Shown: piece by piece, positions 14,460 through 23,088 of the stretch
Layout: the number at the start of each line of letters is the position of its first letter
Position numbering within the stretch: the first letter of the stretch is position 1
DNA from: Bacilli bacterium
GTDB lineage: Bacteria > Bacillota_I > Bacilli_A > ML615J-28 > CAG-698
Length of the DNA: 64,000 nucleotides
NCBI GenBank assembly: GCA_918272565.1
Contig: CAKJYW010000003.1
Location: forward strand, 1-64,000
Reading direction: 5' to 3'
Notes under the pieces: generated by a model
What the model saw: the letters and a program-made list of their open reading frames with translations, nothing else
Told to the model about the DNA's origin: nothing
The model's database searches: none
Position numbers and translations under genes: made by a program

Positions 14460-16864
14460 TCTTTATCCACCTTCATTGCTCTAATTGAGTTAAGTACCGC
14501 AAGTAGTGATACACCAACGTCTGCAAATATTGCTTCATACATTAGTAATTGATTAACCCAATCTACTCCTATTACTGATATTGCTAGTACTGCCACTTTT
14601 ACTGTTAGTGCTAAAACGACATTTTCAATGACAATTCGTTTAGTTTTCTTAGCAATTTTAATAGCCTTAGGAATACTAGCTAAGTCATCATTCATCAAAA
14701 CAACATCAGCAACTTCGATTGCGGCATCACTTCCAAGTGCACCCATCGCAATACCGATATCACTAGCACTTAGTACAGGAGTATCATTAACTCCATCCCC
14801 AACAAACGCTACATTGCCTTTACCATCTAATTCTTCCTTTAGATCAAGCATCTTATCAACTTTATCTAAAGGTTTCATTTCACTGTGGTATTCATCAACT
14901 GTAGTCTTATATGCTACTTCGTTAGCTATTTCTTCATTATCACCAGTTAGCATTACAACTTTATCAACGCCTACTGCTTTTAATTCTTGAATAGTCTTCT
15001 TAGCATTAGATTTAATTCTATCTCTAAATACGAAATATCCCGCATTTACTCCATCAATTGAAATTGTGAAGTTATTAAGTTTCTTAACTTCTTTATTAAT
15101 TTCAATACCTTTGTCTTCTAAATATTCTTTTCTACCTATCCAAACCTCAACTCCATCAACTTTAGCACCAATTCCACGCTCATTAGCTTCACTAATTCTT
15201 TCAATAATAGTTGGATTAATTGGCTTATTATATGCCTCTACTATTGTTTTAGCGATAGGATGAGGCGATAAGCTTTCCGCATGAGCAGCGTAATACATGA
15301 TTTTGTCTTTAGAGTAATTAGATGTACTAATTACTTTCTTTAAGATATATTTACCTTCAGTGATTGTTCCGGTTTTATCTAGTGCCACAACCTTAACATT
15401 AGTTAAAGCTTCTAAGTAGTTACTTCCTTTAATTAAAATACCTTCTTTACTAGCTCCCCCAATTCCCCCAAAGAATCCTAGAGGAACAGATAAAACTAAA
15501 GCACAAGGGCAACTAACAACTAAGAATATTAAAGCAATCCTGATTGATGCCTTATATCCTTCCCAGTTTAGTGGGTATTTAGCACTAATAAGTGGAAGAA
15601 GTCCACCAAGTAAAAGGGCAAGTATTACAACAGTAGGTGTGTAGTAACGAGCAAATTTAGAAATGAAGTTTTCGCTTTTACTCTTCTTACTACTAGCATT
15701 TTCTACCATATCCAAAATCTTTTTAACCATTGAGTCTTCGTAACACTTCTCTACTCTAACAATAATGTTACCATTAACTAAGATACTACCACTTAAAACT
15801 TTGTTTCCCTCTCTAACTACCTTTTCTAAACTCTCACCAGTTAGAGCAGACTCATCAACTTCCGCTTCACCTTGGATAATCTCACCATCAAGTGGAACCT
15901 TTTCACCAGTTTTAATGACGATCTTATCACCAACCAAAACTTCTTTAGGGTTCATTTCGATTACTTCATCATCTACTAAAACAAAAGCTACTTGAGGTTG
16001 AATATCAATTAAAGCTTTAATCGAATTTCTCGTTCTATCAACAACATAATCTTGTAAGAATTCTCCTATTTGATAAAAGACCATTACAAACATCGCTTCA
16101 TCATAATACTTTATAGCAAGCGCTACAACGGTAGCTAGGGCCATTAAGAACTGTTCATCAAATACATGACCATGTATAGCGTTTCTTAGTGCTCCACTTA
16201 AAACATTACGTGAAAGAGCAACATATGCAGGGATATATGTAGCATAGACAATTATTAGCTTTGTTGTTAAGAGGCCATTTAAAACTTCAAATCCATCATC
16301 ATATTTAATAATGTTTAAAACAGTTTTAGTAATAAAGCCTAGTAAAAAGATAATCCCCGCTACTACCAGTTCTCTCTTTCTACCTTTTGTTAAGCCTTCT
16401 TCTTCCTCTTCATCTTCTTCATCTAAATCATCTAAAACAAGCACGTTCTTATCAACATCACTAGCAATCTTCTTCACTTCCTCTTTTAATGTGAGCAAAG
16501 CTTCTTCACTAGTTGTTTCGATAACAAACTTACCAGTGTTAAAATCGACACTAATCATTTCGTTTTCAATTGTTCTTTTTGCCCTACGCTCAATTGTATT
16601 AGCACAATTAGCGCAATCTAAGTTCTTTAATATTAATACTTTTCTTCTTATTTGTTTATATTCTTTTTCTACTATATCTATATCTTCATTGATCTTTAGT
16701 ATTTCACTTTCAATATTACTAAAATCAACGTCACCATCGATTGTTAAAGTTTGTTTTTCTTTGTTTAATGAATACTTATCGTTACTAACTAACTTTTTTA
16801 ATAACGCTTCTACTCTAAAAAGTTCACCACTAGAGATATTATCTAACTTATAGAGTTTCTTCAT
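14456..16864 (-). CDS. heavy-metal P1B-type ATPase (CadA/ZntA-like)
   Basis: Metal-exporting ATPase of about 802 residues from the ATG at 16864 (an upstream start at 16900 lies deeper in the arsR gene). It has an N-terminal heavy-metal-associated domain with LDCANC, an acidic stretch (DDLDEEDEEEEEG) and about eight transmembrane helices. The membrane metal site is CPC in VSCPCALVLS, the phosphorylation site is DKTGTIT, and the hinge is VGDGVNDTPVLS. A CPC motif with this layout favours Zn, Cd or Pb over Cu. It overlaps the ArsR repressor gene by 17 bases upstream and rimM downstream. The N-terminal domain is preceded by extra residues, partly a degenerate second domain. Confidence 0.92.
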   Translation of the reverse strand: MKKLYKLDNISSGELFRVEALLKKLVSNDKYSLNKEKQTLTIDGDVDFSNIESEILKINEDIDIVEKEYKQIRRKVLILKNLDCANCANTIERRAKRTIENEMISVDFNTGKFVIETTSEEALLTLKEEVKKIASDVDKNVLVLDDLDEEDEEEEEGLTKGRKRELVVAGIIFLLGFITKTVLNIIKYDDGFEVLNGLLTTKLIIVYATYIPAYVALSRNVLSGALRNAIHGHVFDEQFLMALATVVALAIKYYDEAMFVMVFYQIGEFLQDYVVDRTRNSIKALIDIQPQVAFVLVDDEVIEMNPKEVLVGDKIVIKTGEKVPLDGEIIQGEAEVDESALTGESLEKVVREGNKVLSGSILVNGNIIVRVEKCYEDSMVKKILDMVENASSKKSKSENFISKFARYYTPTVVILALLLGGLLPLISAKYPLNWEGYKASIRIALIFLVVSCPCALVLSVPLGFFGGIGGASKEGILIKGSNYLEALTNVKVVALDKTGTITEGKYILKKVISTSNYSKDKIMYYAAHAESLSPHPIAKTIVEAYNKPINPTIIERISEANERGIGAKVDGVEVWIGRKEYLEDKGIEINKEVKKLNNFTISIDGVNAGYFVFRDRIKSNAKKTIQELKAVGVDKVVMLTGDNEEIANEVAYKTTVDEYHSEMKPLDKVDKMLDLKEELDGKGNVAFVGDGVNDTPVLSASDIGIAMGALGSDAAIEVADVVLMNDDLASIPKAIKIAKKTKRIVIENVVLALTVKVAVLAISVIGVDWVNQLLMYEAIFADVGVSLLAVLNSIRAMKVDKE

Positions 16865-17162
16865 ATGAAACATGAGAAGCGTGAGTAAGTGATTGCTCAA
16901 TAATATTCTTTACGTGATGGTCGTCGATAGAATAATACACTTCTTTTCCTTTTCTTTCCACTTTAACAATATGATATAGTTTTAATACTTGTAATTGATG
17001 ACTAACAGCAGATTGTCCCATGTTAATTTCTTCACATATAACATTGACACTCTTCTCTTTATCAAATATTGATAAAAGAATTCTTAGTCTAGTTTCATTT
17101 CCAAGCGCTTTTAACATATTTACACTTTCATTTATGTTTTTGTTATTAATAATGTTTTGCAT
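16848..17162 (-). CDS. ArsR/SmtB-family metal-responsive repressor
   Basis: Winged-helix repressor of about 104 residues from the ATG at 17162. LKALGNETRLRILLSIF and the recognition region MGQSAVSHQLQVLK are typical. The C-terminal helix contains D-x-H-x10-H-x2-H (from DDHH to HASH), the alpha-5 site that binds Zn or Co in CzrA/SmtB-type sensors. It overlaps the P-type ATPase gene, which it should derepress when metal is in excess. A candidate operator is at 17246-17267. Confidence 0.92.
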   Translation of the reverse strand: MQNIINNKNINESVNMLKALGNETRLRILLSIFDKEKSVNVICEEINMGQSAVSHQLQVLKLYHIVKVERKGKEVYYSIDDHHVKNIIEQSLTHASHVSYEETL

Positions 17163-17184
17163 AATATAAACCTCACTATGCACC

Positions 17185-17190
17185 ATTATA
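17185..17190 (-). promoter_or_regulatory. -10 element of the arsR-ATPase promoter
   Basis: tataat on the minus strand, about 23 bases before the arsR ATG. The -35 region is a T-rich tract without a clear hexamer. Confidence 0.4.
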
Positions 17191-17245
17191 CTCTTTTAAA
17201 AATTAAAAAAAATAGAATAATTTACTATTTTAGATTAAATTCTTA

Positions 17246-17267
17246 TGAATAGTTGCTCATATGTTCA
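17246..17267. promoter_or_regulatory. candidate ArsR/SmtB operator
   Basis: An imperfect inverted repeat beginning tgaatagtt and ending tgttca. By my recollection 17 of 22 positions match the SmtB operator. It lies about 85 bases upstream of the arsR start, between khpA and arsR. Confidence 0.45.
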
Positions 17268-17282
17268 TTTTTCTCAAAGTAT

Positions 17283-17308
17283 AAAAAAATACCAGTATAA
17301 ACTGGTAT
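17283..17308 (-). terminator. khpA terminator
   Basis: An 8-bp stem (ataccagt / actggtat) and a minus-strand T run right after khpA. It separates rpsP-khpA from the arsR-ATPase-rimM-trmD transcript. Confidence 0.75.
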
Positions 17309-17313
17309 ATTAA

Positions 17314-17565
17314 CTAAAATGTATCAACAGATACTTCAATCTTCTTACCAAAGCGAGAAGCACATGCATAAGCTATTGTTCTAATAGAATTAATAACACG
17401 ACCCTTTTTGCCAATTACTCGACCTAAGTCTTCGCTATTAACCATAATTTGAACATCGATGCAGTCATCTTCTTCTGAGAAAATCTTAACCATAACTTCT
17501 TCAGGATAAATAACTAAAGGCTTAACTAAATCAGCCAAGAATTGTTCATAATTGATTTCGTTCAT
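17314..17565 (-). CDS. khpA: KH-domain RNA-binding protein KhpA
   Basis: A small single-KH protein (83 residues) that in Bacillota partners with KhpB/Jag in RNA binding and cell elongation. The GxxG loop is VIGKKGRVINSIR, near residue 50. The gene lies 16 bases after rpsP, its usual place (YlqC in Bacillus). Confidence 0.93.
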   Translation of the reverse strand: MNEINYEQFLADLVKPLVIYPEEVMVKIFSEEDDCIDVQIMVNSEDLGRVIGKKGRVINSIRTIAYACASRFGKKIEVSVDTF

Positions 17566-17581
17566 TATTTACTTCACCTGA

Positions 17582-17848
17582 TTACTTATTGTTTTTAGTA
17601 AACTTTTCAATAATCCCCATCTTAGTGAATAATGATTTAACAGTATCTGTAGGTTGAGCTCCTTCAGCTAACCATTTAAGAGCCTTTGCTTCATCAATCT
17701 TTAATTGTTCAGCTTCTTTTTCAATTGGATGATATAAACCAATGATTTCAATGAAGCGACCATCACGAGGGCTTGTTGAATCAGTAGCTACAATACGATA
17801 GTATGGGCGTTTTTTAGCACCATATCTTTGTAATCTTAATTTTACCAT
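17582..17848 (-). CDS. rpsP: 30S ribosomal protein S16
   Basis: S16 binds 16S rRNA early in 30S assembly. The protein is 88 residues, with the family start [20 protein letters not shown], the block [16 protein letters not shown] and [12 protein letters not shown]. It is the first gene of the classical rpsP-khpA-rimM-trmD-rplS cluster. About 65 bases separate it from the pseudouridine synthase gene upstream. Confidence 0.97.
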   Translation of the reverse strand: MVKLRLQRYGAKKRPYYRIVATDSTSPRDGRFIEIIGLYHPIEKEAEQLKIDEAKALKWLAEGAQPTDTVKSLFTKMGIIEKFTKNNK

Positions 17849-17913
17849 ATATTTCCTCCTATTTAATAATCCTTTGATATTTTACCATAATCACTATACT
17901 TTGTCAAGTGTTT

Positions 17914-18609
17914 TTACTTGACAAATATCTTTTCTATATCTTTTTCTTCTAGTTCCTTAGCTTCTCCTTCTTTTAACGCACTATCTAGTTCAAGTGATCC
18001 TATTTTAATCCTCTTTAAATTTGTAACAACAAGCCCAACTTCATGACACATCTTCTTAATTTCATGAAACCTTCCTTCGCAAATTGAAATAAGAGCTTTG
18101 TTTTTGCTTGTTATTTCAAGATACGCTTTTTTAGTATGATAAATAGAGCCATCACTATCTATTAAATCAAATCCTTCTAAAAAGGCACTAACAAATTCTC
18201 TTTTAAATTCTTTATCACATTCTACTTCATATGTCTTATAAATTTCTTGCTTTGGTGAAGTTACTTTATGAATAAAGGCCCCATCATTTGTTAGAATCAT
18301 TAATCCCGTTGTATCAATGTCAAGACGCCCAGCAGCTTTTAAGTTTTTCACACCAGTAACTAGATCAACTACACAAGGATTTTTGTCATCGCGACTTGCT
18401 GAAACGTATCCTTTAGGTTTATTTATCATAAAATACCTAAATTCTTTATATACTATCTCTTCTTCATTATAATAGACTTTCCCTTTAACTTCTTCACTTC
18501 CGCTTTTTGCTACTCTATCATCAATTTTTACTTTCTTTTGTTTTATGATAGTAGTTGTCTCGCTTCTAGAAATATTAAGTGCTTCTGCTAAATATTTATC
18601 TAGCCTCAT
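17914..18609 (-). CDS. RsuA-family rRNA pseudouridine synthase
   Basis: A 231-residue enzyme that converts a uridine in rRNA to pseudouridine. The N-terminal S4-like domain (MRLDKYLAEALNISRSE) precedes the catalytic domain. The catalytic aspartate is in AAGRLDIDTTGLMILT, near residue 99, and the motif INKPKGYVSA is present. The single-domain size fits RsuA (16S U516) or a close paralog; RluB is usually longer. Its start overlaps the UPF0223 gene by 14 bases. Confidence 0.9.
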   Translation of the reverse strand: MRLDKYLAEALNISRSETTTIIKQKKVKIDDRVAKSGSEEVKGKVYYNEEEIVYKEFRYFMINKPKGYVSASRDDKNPCVVDLVTGVKNLKAAGRLDIDTTGLMILTNDGAFIHKVTSPKQEIYKTYEVECDKEFKREFVSAFLEGFDLIDSDGSIYHTKKAYLEITSKNKALISICEGRFHEIKKMCHEVGLVVTNLKRIKIGSLELDSALKEGEAKELEEKDIEKIFVK

Positions 18610-18850
18610 TTTGTACCGCCTTCATCGTTTTATAAATAGATATTCCACATTCATCTACCATCATCTTATCGTATTTCTTTTCTAAAGATTTACTTCTTAA
18701 GATGTTTTGATATTCGTGGTATTTTTCAATAAGTGTAGATACTTTTACTTTTGCTGTTTTAGTCTTTTCAATCAAATTAAAGAATTCTATAATCTTAATA
18801 ATCTCTAACGCACTAAACATATCATAATCAATCTTATATTCTTTAACCAT
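18596..18850 (-). CDS. UPF0223-family protein
   Basis: An 84-residue, mostly helical protein. The pattern of an acidic/aromatic start, LEIIKIIEFFNLIEK, a middle KYHEYQNILRSKSLEKKYDK and a tail ISIYKTMKAVQ matches the UPF0223 family (Bacillus YktA), whose function is unknown. It overlaps the pseudouridine synthase gene downstream, so they share a transcript. It is divergent from def. Confidence 0.75.
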   Translation of the reverse strand: MVKEYKIDYDMFSALEIIKIIEFFNLIEKTKTAKVKVSTLIEKYHEYQNILRSKSLEKKYDKMMVDECGISIYKTMKAVQNEAR

Positions 18851-18920
18851 TTTTTTATCCCCTTATTAACACAAAACTAATTTTATCATAATTATTAACT
18901 ATAATAAAGTCAATTTATGT

Positions 18921-18937
18921 TATAATATTAATAGAGG
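18921..18937 (+). promoter_or_regulatory. -10 element and ribosome-binding site of def
   Basis: tataat at 18921-18926, then agaggt at 18932-18937, nine bases before the ATG. The short distance means a nearly leaderless transcript, with a start inside or next to the ribosome-binding site. Confidence 0.5.
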
Positions 18938-18945
18938 TATTAATT

Positions 18946-19518
18946 ATGTTACTATATAAAGATATTGTTAAAGAAAAGGATCCTGTGTTAAGGGAAAAAG
19001 CAAAGGAAGTAAGTTTGCCTGTATCTAATGAAGATTTAGAAACATTAAGACAAATGGATGAATATCTAACTAATAGTTATGATGAAGAATTTATAAAAAA
19101 ATACAAAATTAGACCAGGTGTAGGACTTGCGGCTCCGCAAATTGGCGTTAGTAAAAGAATGTTCTGTATTCAAGCAGGAGACGAAAAAGGAGAGTTTCAT
19201 CATTACATCGTTGTAAATCCTAAAATCATCAGTGAATCAGAGCAACTAACATTCTTACCAAACGGTGAAGGATGCTTATCTGTAGATAGAGAAACAGAAG
19301 GCCTAGTAATGCGTCACAAGAAAATTAAAGCTAGATGTGTTCTATTTAACTTTGATAAAGCAGACTTTGAAGAAACAGTATTAACTCTAACTGGTTATAT
19401 TGCAATAGTATTTCAACATGAATATGATCATTTAGATGGAATTTTGTTTGTTGATAGGATTAATAAAGCAAATCCATTCTTTGTTCCTGAGAATGCTAAA
19501 GAATTAGAATTAAAGTGA
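18946..19518 (+). CDS. def: peptide deformylase
   Basis: Removes the N-formyl group from new proteins; a metal enzyme of 190 residues. Motif 1 is GVGLAAPQIG (58-67), motif 2 EGCLSV (Cys110 is a metal ligand), motif 3 QHEYDHLDG (158-162 supply the histidines and the catalytic Glu). The insertion between motifs 1 and 2 and the longer N-terminus fit the Gram-positive type 2 enzymes. Stop codon is TGA; a terminator follows. Confidence 0.96.
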   Translation: MLLYKDIVKEKDPVLREKAKEVSLPVSNEDLETLRQMDEYLTNSYDEEFIKKYKIRPGVGLAAPQIGVSKRMFCIQAGDEKGEFHHYIVVNPKIISESEQLTFLPNGEGCLSVDRETEGLVMRHKKIKARCVLFNFDKADFEETVLTLTGYIAIVFQHEYDHLDGILFVDRINKANPFFVPENAKELELK

Positions 19519-19523
19519 AATTT

Positions 19524-19553
19524 AAGCTAAATAGTAATATTTAGCTTTTTTCT
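19524..19553 (+). terminator. def terminator
   Basis: A 10-bp stem (aagctaaata / tatttagctt) and a T-rich tail. Confidence 0.8.
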
Positions 19554-19749
19554 TTTCCCTTTATAACTAGGCTGTATTTTACACTATTAATTACATTAAT
19601 AAAATATACTAAACGATTCTAGATTAAATATGATACCTATATTATTAAAATAGAGGCTTTTATATCTATTTTTATAAAAACGTTTAACACTTTCTATTTT
19701 TCGTCTATTTTGTTATAATAGTAAAAGTAAAGAAAGAGAAAGGAGTAAA
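19554..19749 (+). promoter_or_regulatory. rnjA upstream region
   Basis: A+T-rich, no gene. A tataat -10 lies near 19714-19719, followed by the ribosome-binding site aaaggag at 19739-19745. A cg-centred sequence, aaaaacgtttaaca, near 19677-19690 loosely resembles the palindromes at 3918 and 7026. Confidence 0.45.
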
Positions 19750-21444
19750 ATGAATAACAAAACAATCGAACAACCTATTATCGACCATTTCAAAGATTCT
19801 AATATCAAAATAATGGCTTTAGGTGGTTTAGGTGAAGTAGGTAAAAATATGTACCTAATCGAATGTAGCGATGAAATAGTAATCGTTGACTGTGGTATGC
19901 TTTTTCCTGATAACAATTACGGCATCGAATATATCGTTCCTGACTTCACTTATTTAAAAGAAAACGAAGATAAAATAATCGGTCTTTTTATAACTCATGG
20001 TCACGAGGACCACATTGGGGGAATCCCTGAATTAATCAAAAACGTCAAAATCAATAATATTTATGCTAGTAGGTTGGCTTTCTATCTAATAAAAGAAAAG
20101 ATAAGCGACTTAACAAACAAGTCAACTAACCTAATTGAGTACGAGGACTCATCAATCTATACCTTTAAAAATTTTGAAATATCTTTCTTTAGAACAAACC
20201 ATTCAATTCCTGATTCTTTTGGAATTGCGATTAAAACTCGTCTTGGATATATCATCCATACAGGAGACTTTAAGATTGATTTAACTCCAATAGCAAATCA
20301 TACTGATTTTGAAAAACTAGCAAGCTACGCTAAAAGTGGTGTATTATGCTTATTAAGTGACTCCACAAACGCTAACGTTCCTCGTTTCACGCAATCAGAG
20401 CGCCGTGCCGGAGATAGTATAAAGAGCATCTTTTCAACAATCACTGGACGTATCATCATTTCAACATTCGCATCTAACGTTTATAGAGTAAAACAGATTG
20501 TGGAAGCGAGCGTAGAGACTGGTAGAAAAGTTGTTGTGTTTGGTCGTTCTATGGAAAAATGCTTAGATATAGCTCAAAGACTCAATTACATCACTCCGCC
20601 TAAAGGAACTTTAATATCAATCAAAGATATGGAATTTGTTAATCCTAATAAATTAACAATTATTTCAACAGGTTCCCAAGGAGAGCCCCTTGCGGCACTA
20701 AGTAGAATGGCTGATGGCACTCACAAATATGTTAAGATTACGGAAAATGATACAATCATCTTCTCATCTAGTGCTATTCCTGGTAACCAAGATAGTATTA
20801 ATAAGACTATTAATAAATTATATCGCTCTAAAGCTACTGTTATTGTTAATAGTCCTCTAACAGAAACTCACACTTCAGGCCATGGTGGAGAAACCGAGCT
20901 TGAATTAATGGTTGCCCTAACTAAGCCAAGATATTTTGTTCCTATACATGGTGAATATGCAATGCTTAAGCGTCACAAGGAACTAGCAATTTTAGCTGGT
21001 GTAGCTGAAGAGAACTGCTTCATCTTACAAAATGGCGATGTTCTAACATTCCACCATGATATGGTATTCCAAAACTATCGAGTAAAAAGCGGTAATAGTT
21101 ACATCGACTCTAATAATGTTGAAGTAAGTGGATCAATTATCAAAGAACGTAGGCTCATGAGTGAAGATGGTGTTGTGACTCTAACTTTCTTAGTTAACAA
21201 TAAGAAAGAATTAGTTAGTACTATCAACTTCTCATCTCGAGGCTTCATCTTTATGAAAGAATCTTTTGAACTAATATCAAAAATTAAGAAAAAGGCTAAA
21301 GATATCTATGTAGACTATATCGCAAGAAACCCAGATGGCTCGCTGCAACTAGCAGAAAATATCTTAATTTATGAAGTAGGTCAATTCATTCAAACACAAA
21401 CCAACCGTAAACCTATTATCGTCCCAACAATCCTCGAGGTGTAA
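19750..21444 (+). CDS. rnjA: ribonuclease J
   Basis: Metallo-beta-lactamase/beta-CASP nuclease with endonuclease and 5'-3' exonuclease activity, central to mRNA decay and rRNA maturation in Bacillota. It is 564 residues. Zinc-binding HGHEDH is at 83-88. Later motifs are SDSTNANVP, the beta-CASP segment STFASNVYRVKQI, and SGHGG near the end of the catalytic region. One base separates it from the methyltransferase gene that follows. J1 and J2 cannot be told apart from this copy alone, so the symbol is by default. Confidence 0.93.
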   Translation: MNNKTIEQPIIDHFKDSNIKIMALGGLGEVGKNMYLIECSDEIVIVDCGMLFPDNNYGIEYIVPDFTYLKENEDKIIGLFITHGHEDHIGGIPELIKNVKINNIYASRLAFYLIKEKISDLTNKSTNLIEYEDSSIYTFKNFEISFFRTNHSIPDSFGIAIKTRLGYIIHTGDFKIDLTPIANHTDFEKLASYAKSGVLCLLSDSTNANVPRFTQSERRAGDSIKSIFSTITGRIIISTFASNVYRVKQIVEASVETGRKVVVFGRSMEKCLDIAQRLNYITPPKGTLISIKDMEFVNPNKLTIISTGSQGEPLAALSRMADGTHKYVKITENDTIIFSSSAIPGNQDSINKTINKLYRSKATVIVNSPLTETHTSGHGGETELELMVALTKPRYFVPIHGEYAMLKRHKELAILAGVAEENCFILQNGDVLTFHHDMVFQNYRVKSGNSYIDSNNVEVSGSIIKERRLMSEDGVVTLTFLVNNKKELVSTINFSSRGFIFMKESFELISKIKKKAKDIYVDYIARNPDGSLQLAENILIYEVGQFIQTQTNRKPIIVPTILEV

Positions 21445-21445
21445 G

Positions 21446-22201
21446 ATGTTAATATGTCCAATATGTAAAAGTAGAATCGTAAAAGTAGAATCAAGTTACA
21501 AATGTGAAAACAACCATTCATTTGACATCTCTAAAAAGGGATATACTAACTTACTTATCAACCATCCTAATGCTGGAGATAATAAAGAAATGGTTCTGGC
21601 ACGTTACAACTTCTTAGAAAAAGGTTATTATCAAGAATTAAAAGATGAAATAAAAAAGATAATAAACAAATATGACATTAAAACCATTGCAGATTTAGGA
21701 TGCGGAACAGGATATTATTCAAGCAACCTAGATATCGAAGTATATGGCTTTGATATATCTAAAGAAGCAATAAATAAAGCGTCTAGTAACAGAAGTAATC
21801 ATTATTATGTAGCATCAAGTCAAAGCGTGCCACTATCAAGTGAAGCGCTAGACGCTACATTAATAGTATTTGCTCCACTATTTATAGATGAAATCTATAG
21901 AATATTAAAACCTAATGGATATTTAATCCTAGTAACTCCTTCTATTTATCATCTATATGAGTTAAAGACTAAGCTTTATGATAATCCATATTTAAATGAA
22001 GAAAAGAAACAGTCAATAGATTGTTTAAAAGAGGTTGAAGCTAAAAACCTAAAATATCAAAAATTAATAAATAAAGATGATTTATTAAATTTAATCAAAA
22101 TGACACCTTATTTTTACAAAACTGATTCCTTAAGTTTTGATAAAATTAAAAAAGATGAATTAATAACTTTAGATTTCAATATTCAAGTATATAAAAAATA
22201 G
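21446..22201 (+). CDS. RlmA-like rRNA guanine methyltransferase
   Basis: A 251-residue SAM-dependent methyltransferase. The N-terminal zinc ribbon CPICKS...YKCENNHSFDISKKGYTNLL and the SAM motif IADLGCGTGYYSS (near residue 80) match RlmA(I)/RlmA(II), which methylate N1 of G745/G748 in 23S rRNA. Translationally coupled to rnjA. Which guanine is modified cannot be told. Confidence 0.87.
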   Translation: MLICPICKSRIVKVESSYKCENNHSFDISKKGYTNLLINHPNAGDNKEMVLARYNFLEKGYYQELKDEIKKIINKYDIKTIADLGCGTGYYSSNLDIEVYGFDISKEAINKASSNRSNHYYVASSQSVPLSSEALDATLIVFAPLFIDEIYRILKPNGYLILVTPSIYHLYELKTKLYDNPYLNEEKKQSIDCLKEVEAKNLKYQKLINKDDLLNLIKMTPYFYKTDSLSFDKIKKDELITLDFNIQVYKK

Positions 22202-22224
22202 TGCACAATTTGTGCACTATTTTT
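22200..22224. terminator. bidirectional terminator between convergent genes
   Basis: A 7-bp stem (agtgcac / gtgcact) overlapping both stop codons, with T and A runs on the two sides. Confidence 0.7.
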
Positions 22225-23077
22225 CATTGTTATGATCAGTTTTTTCTTTGAATAAGTGATAGATTTCTCTAGTAACCATGGCATCTTCTAAAGCATCGTG
22301 AGCTTGAGGCTCTAGGACTTTCCCTGTCATTTCTTCATATGTTTGGAATAGTCCCATCTCATCTTTGTAATTATAATAATTCTTAATTAATTGCATAATG
22401 TTAATATATCTTTTCTTTAAAGGTATGTTTTTAACATTATTTACTTTAAATGATGCTTCTAGTGTTGCTAAGTCGCTTCTGCCCCAAGCGATAATTTTAG
22501 GGTTATATTTATTGATTAATTCTTTAAATGAATTATAGAAATCCATATAATTAATAGCACTGTCAAATTCTTCACGTTCTCTTGATAAGAATTTTAATGT
22601 TCTATTATTTAATGTTATTCTTCTTTTTGGCTTAACTAACGAACTTTCTTTGTGAATAATCTCTCCATTTGCATCTTCAATAACTATTCCATATTGCACA
22701 ATTTCAGCTACATGTGGAATAGATTGATAATAAGCAGGTAGTGAGAACTCTAAATCAAGAAACATCTTGTTTTCTAGATTATCAAGAAGTTTTAAAGTAT
22801 CTACCCTAACTTCATCGATATCATAATACATTACCTTACCTTTAGATGTTGCTTCAAAGATCTTTTCAAAATAATTGACATCATAAACACAATACTCGCC
22901 ATTCATGCGTCTATCTTCTTTCACATCAACAAAGATATAAGGATGTTTCTTGAAATAAATTGAGAAGTCTTTGTATACTTTTCTACTCATATATAAGTAT
23001 ACTAAGCTACCACTACAATCAATTCTTATTATTCTTTCATCACTTATTGTTTCTATCACTTTTCCATATAATCTCAT
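22217..23077 (-). CDS. DnaQ-like 3'-5' exonuclease domain protein
   Basis: A 286-residue protein with an N-terminal region of about 100 residues of beta-rich sequence, followed by an RNase T/DnaQ exonuclease domain. Acidic catalytic residues are in FLDLEFS (motif I), IAWGRSDLATLE (motif II) and AHDALEDAMVT (motif III, HDAxxD). It resembles the sporulation inhibitor KapD/ERI-1-like nucleases. Substrate (RNA or DNA) is unknown. Eleven bases after uvrC, so probably co-transcribed. Confidence 0.82.
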   Translation of the reverse strand: MRLYGKVIETISDERIIRIDCSGSLVYLYMSRKVYKDFSIYFKKHPYIFVDVKEDRRMNGEYCVYDVNYFEKIFEATSKGKVMYYDIDEVRVDTLKLLDNLENKMFLDLEFSLPAYYQSIPHVAEIVQYGIVIEDANGEIIHKESSLVKPKRRITLNNRTLKFLSREREEFDSAINYMDFYNSFKELINKYNPKIIAWGRSDLATLEASFKVNNVKNIPLKKRYINIMQLIKNYYNYKDEMGLFQTYEEMTGKVLEPQAHDALEDAMVTREIYHLFKEKTDHNNEK

Positions 23078-23088
23078 AACTTCACCGT

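Noticed and set aside
16311-16853. Ser-rich 180-residue plus-strand protein
   Set aside because: Antisense to the N-terminal part of the metal ATPase; composition is that of a reverse-strand shadow.
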